From Tepidamorphaceae bacterium (GTDB taxonomy: Bacteria > Pseudomonadota > Alphaproteobacteria > Rhizobiales > JAKSCL01): 64,000 nucleotides of DNA. The stretch spans positions 62,001 to 126,000 of the forward strand of contig JANQPO010000011.1 of NCBI GenBank assembly GCA_028289445.1, written 5' to 3'. Of the stretch, positions 61,702-64,000 are shown piece after piece. The notes under the pieces were generated by a model. That model ran no database searches. It was not told the DNA's origin and was given only the letters and a program-made list of their open reading frames with translations. The translations under genes were made by a program, and so were the position numbers. Each line of letters opens with the position of its first letter. Position 1 is the stretch's first letter.

Positions 61702-63140
61702 TGAGCGGACTTTGGACCGTCAAGACGATGGCGCGGGTCACCGGTGGTCAGATCGCCGGGCCGGCGCCTGATAGCGTGTCGGGCGTTTCCATCGACTCCC
61801 GCACTGTCGCGCCGGGCGAGGCTTTTTTCGCCATCGAAGGCGACAGGTTCGATGGTCATGATTTTGCCGGAGCGGCCTTGCAGGCGGGCGCCGGACTGGC
61901 GGTCGTCGAGGCAACGAAGGTTCCAGCACTTGGCGCGCCGGACGGTTGCCTGCTGGTCGTGCCCGATGTCATGGACGCGCTACGCGATCTCGCCCGCGCG
62001 GCGCGCCAGCGGTCGCATGCGAAATTCGTCGCGGTCACCGGCAGCGTCGGCAAGACTGGCACGAAGGAGGCCCTGCGCCTGGCACTCTCGACCTGTGGCA
62101 AGACCCACGCCTCTGTCAAATCCTTCAACAACCATTGGGGCGTGCCGCTCACGCTGGCGCGTATGGCCGAAGACACGGACTTCGGTGTCTTCGAGATCGG
62201 CATGAACCACGCTGGCGAGATCACACCGCTCTCGCAGATGGTGCGGCCCCAAGTAGCGATGGTGACGACAGTCGCTGCCGTGCATCTCGGTTTCTTCGAT
62301 TCCGTACGCGGGATTGCCGAGGCAAAGTCCGAAATCTTCACCGGACTGACGGCCGAAGGCACAGCGATTGTTCCTGCCGACAACGAATTTCGCGATCTCT
62401 TGATCGACCGGGCGCGCACATCGGGTGCGCTGCGGATTGTCACTTTCGGGACGAGCGCCGGCGCCGATGTGCGGCTTCTTGACGTCAGCGCCGAAGACGG
62501 CGCCAGCCGCGTAACAGCCGATATCCTTGGTAGGACTGTGAGCTATCTCCTGACAGTTCCCGGACGCCATTGGGTGGCCAACAGCTTGGCCGTCATCGCC
62601 GCACTCGATGCGCTCGACTTGGACATGGATGTCGCCCTCGACGCGCTCGCCCAACTCTCCGCACCGCGGGGTCGCGGCGAAACGCATCGTTTCAAATTGG
62701 GCGAGGGCACGCTCACTGTGATCGACGAGAGCTATAACGCCAATCCGGCGTCCATGGCCGCTGCCCTTGCGGTCTTGGGCGACACGCCGGTCGGGTCCGG
62801 CGGCCGACGGATCGCCGTTCTCGGCGACATGCTGGAACTGGGCGCCACCGGTCCGGGTCTGCACATGGAGTTGGCCGATCCCATCGCCGATGCCGGCACC
62901 GATCTCGTGTTCGCTAGCGGCCCCTTGATGGAAGGGCTTTTCGCGATCCTGTCGAAGGATCGGCAAGGCGAGTACTACGAAAAACCCGAAGGTCTTGTGG
63001 ACCCTTTGCTGGGCGCCCTTCGCGCTGGCGATGTCGTCATGGTCAAAGGGTCGCTCGGCAGCCGCATGGGTCCGATCGTCGAGGCCATCAAGTCTCACTT
63101 CGAAATGAGCGAAGACGCGCCGGCCAACGATTCAGCCTGA
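61701..63140 (+). CDS. murF: UDP-MurNAc-tripeptide:D-Ala-D-Ala ligase
   Basis: A 479-residue Mur ligase completing the pentapeptide precursor. The P-loop is [13 protein letters not shown], with [39 protein letters not shown] and [12 protein letters not shown] 61701 (TGATG overlap with murE); a GTG at 61698 is in frame immediately before. mraY begins 22 bp after its stop. Confidence 0.96.
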   Translation: MSGLWTVKTMARVTGGQIAGPAPDSVSGVSIDSRTVAPGEAFFAIEGDRFDGHDFAGAALQAGAGLAVVEATKVPALGAPDGCLLVVPDVMDALRDLARAARQRSHAKFVAVTGSVGKTGTKEALRLALSTCGKTHASVKSFNNHWGVPLTLARMAEDTDFGVFEIGMNHAGEITPLSQMVRPQVAMVTTVAAVHLGFFDSVRGIAEAKSEIFTGLTAEGTAIVPADNEFRDLLIDRARTSGALRIVTFGTSAGADVRLLDVSAEDGASRVTADILGRTVSYLLTVPGRHWVANSLAVIAALDALDLDMDVALDALAQLSAPRGRGETHRFKLGEGTLTVIDESYNANPASMAAALAVLGDTPVGSGGRRIAVLGDMLELGATGPGLHMELADPIADAGTDLVFASGPLMEGLFAILSKDRQGEYYEKPEGLVDPLLGALRAGDVVMVKGSLGSRMGPIVEAIKSHFEMSEDAPANDSA

Positions 63141-63162
63141 CGCGACAGATGACGAGGATTTT

Positions 63163-64000
63163 ATGCTTCACTACCTGACGAACTTCGCCGACCAGTTCTC
63201 CGTCCTCAACGTCTTTCGGTACATTACGTTTCGGACCGGCGGCGCGATGATGACGGCGCTCTTATTGGTCTTCATGTTCGGACCGACGCTGATCAAGGCG
63301 CTGAAAATTCGTCAGGGCAACGGCCAGCCGATCCGCGACGATGGTCCGCAGTCGCACATCATTGCCAAACAGGGTACACCGACCATGGGCGGGTTGATGA
63401 TCCTGGCCGGCATCATCGTGTCGATCCTGCTGTGGGGCAATTACAGCAATCCGTACGTCTGGATCGTCTTGGGCGTCACGGTCATTTTCGGGATGATCGG
63501 CTTCTATGACGACTATCTGAAGGTCACGAAGCAGTCCCATCTCGGCGTATCGGGGCGTTTGCGCCTGGGGATCGAATTCGTCGTCGCCGGCATCGCTTGC
63601 GTTCTCCTCAGCCAGATCGGTGAGGTGCCGTTTTCGACCTCTTTGACGGTACCGTTCTTCAAAGACATCCTTATCAATCTCGGCTGGTTCTTCATCCCGT
63701 TCGGCGCCTTTGTCATTGTTGGCGCCGGCAATGCGGTGAACCTGACCGATGGCTTGGACGGCTTGGCGATCGTTCCGGTGATGATCGCCGCCGGCAGTTT
63801 CGGCGCCATCGCCTATCTCTCGGGGAACGCCATCTTCGCCGACTATTTGCAGATCCATTTCGTGCGCGGCACCGGCGAACTGGCGGTCATCTGCGGCGCG
63901 CTGATCGGTGCCGGACTGGGGTTCCTGTGGTTCAACGCACCGCCGGCGTCGATCTTCATGGGCGACACGGGGTCGCTAGCGCTCGGCGGCATGCTCGGTG
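63163..64000 (+). CDS. mraY: Phospho-MurNAc-pentapeptide transferase (partial)
   Basis: The first 279 residues are visible; the gene runs off the right edge. It is a polytopic enzyme making lipid I from UDP-MurNAc-pentapeptide and undecaprenyl phosphate. Motifs are [20 protein letters not shown], the conserved [23 protein letters not shown], and [19 protein letters not shown] at the edge. ATG 63163 with GAGGAT upstream. mraY follows murF in the usual dcw order. Confidence 0.96.
   Translation, partial: MLHYLTNFADQFSVLNVFRYITFRTGGAMMTALLLVFMFGPTLIKALKIRQGNGQPIRDDGPQSHIIAKQGTPTMGGLMILAGIIVSILLWGNYSNPYVWIVLGVTVIFGMIGFYDDYLKVTKQSHLGVSGRLRLGIEFVVAGIACVLLSQIGEVPFSTSLTVPFFKDILINLGWFFIPFGAFVIVGAGNAVNLTDGLDGLAIVPVMIAAGSFGAIAYLSGNAIFADYLQIHFVRGTGELAVICGALIGAGLGFLWFNAPPASIFMGDTGSLALGGMLG

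Overview
This window looks like a chromosomal segment of a high-GC alphaproteobacterium, most likely from the Rhizobiales/Hyphomicrobiales. The evidence is indirect: a division and cell-wall cluster in the order mraZ-rsmH-ftsL-ftsI-murE-murF-mraY, an alphaproteobacterial type-A RNase P RNA, SqdB sulfolipid synthase, a Peptidase_C93 (LapG-like) protease, a Tat-exported TIGR03808-like repeat protein, a rhizobial-style CTAGAGC intergenic element and one perfect CtrA-type box. I see no phage, transposase, integrase or CRISPR array. The window is core housekeeping chromosome with a few accessory patches.

Layout. 1-7.6 kb: a minus-strand catabolic operon (N-formylglutamate amidohydrolase family hydrolase, TRAP transporter QMP, glutamine-synthetase-like ligase, aldehyde dehydrogenase running off the left edge), divergent from an RpiR-type regulator. 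7.6-11.5 kb: Wzz-like polysaccharide protein with a glycosyltransferase, facing a transglutaminase-like cysteine protease across an inverted-repeat-rich region. 11.7-20.6 kb: AsmA-like protein, SDR, thiolase, two small secreted Cys proteins, MltB-like transglycosylase, a structured repeat bounded by 22-bp perfect inverted repeats, and an acyl-CoA synthetase. 20.6-21.2 kb: a low-GC patch with one small orphan gene. 22-30.5 kb: branched-chain amino-acid genes ilvB-ilvN, ilvC and leuA. ilvB has a leader peptide (ILVIV run) and attenuator terminator. leuA has a leader peptide with an LLDLLLL run whose codons are complementary to the leuA Shine-Dalgarno region.

30.6-45 kb: small gene, tRNA-Lys(CTT), cupin, EamA exporter with a vestigial oxidoreductase tail, DjlA-like co-chaperone and AmiD-like amidase, rnpB, sqdB, ppk2, cysQ, TIGR03808-like protein, DUF1801 protein, HDAC-family hydrolase, B12-type radical SAM protein, tandem universal stress protein and an L,D-transpeptidase. 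45-54.4 kb: dxs, a three-gene secreted CxxxC/SCO operon, PPi-type phosphofructokinase, and hflK-hflC-DUF2065-Do protease. 54.4-64 kb: serB and miaA (divergent, 29 bp apart), then the dcw cluster, preceded by four MraZ-type TGGG boxes at exact 10-bp period and a long leader hairpin; mraY runs off the right edge.

The least-described pieces are: (i) the TRAP/GS-like/ALDH/amidohydrolase cluster, which resembles a gamma-glutamylation catabolic route; (ii) the CxxxC-CxxxC-SCO operon; (iii) the proposed translational attenuator of leuA; and (iv) the 274-bp structured repeat. All functions are inferred from sequence motifs and context; no database search was run.
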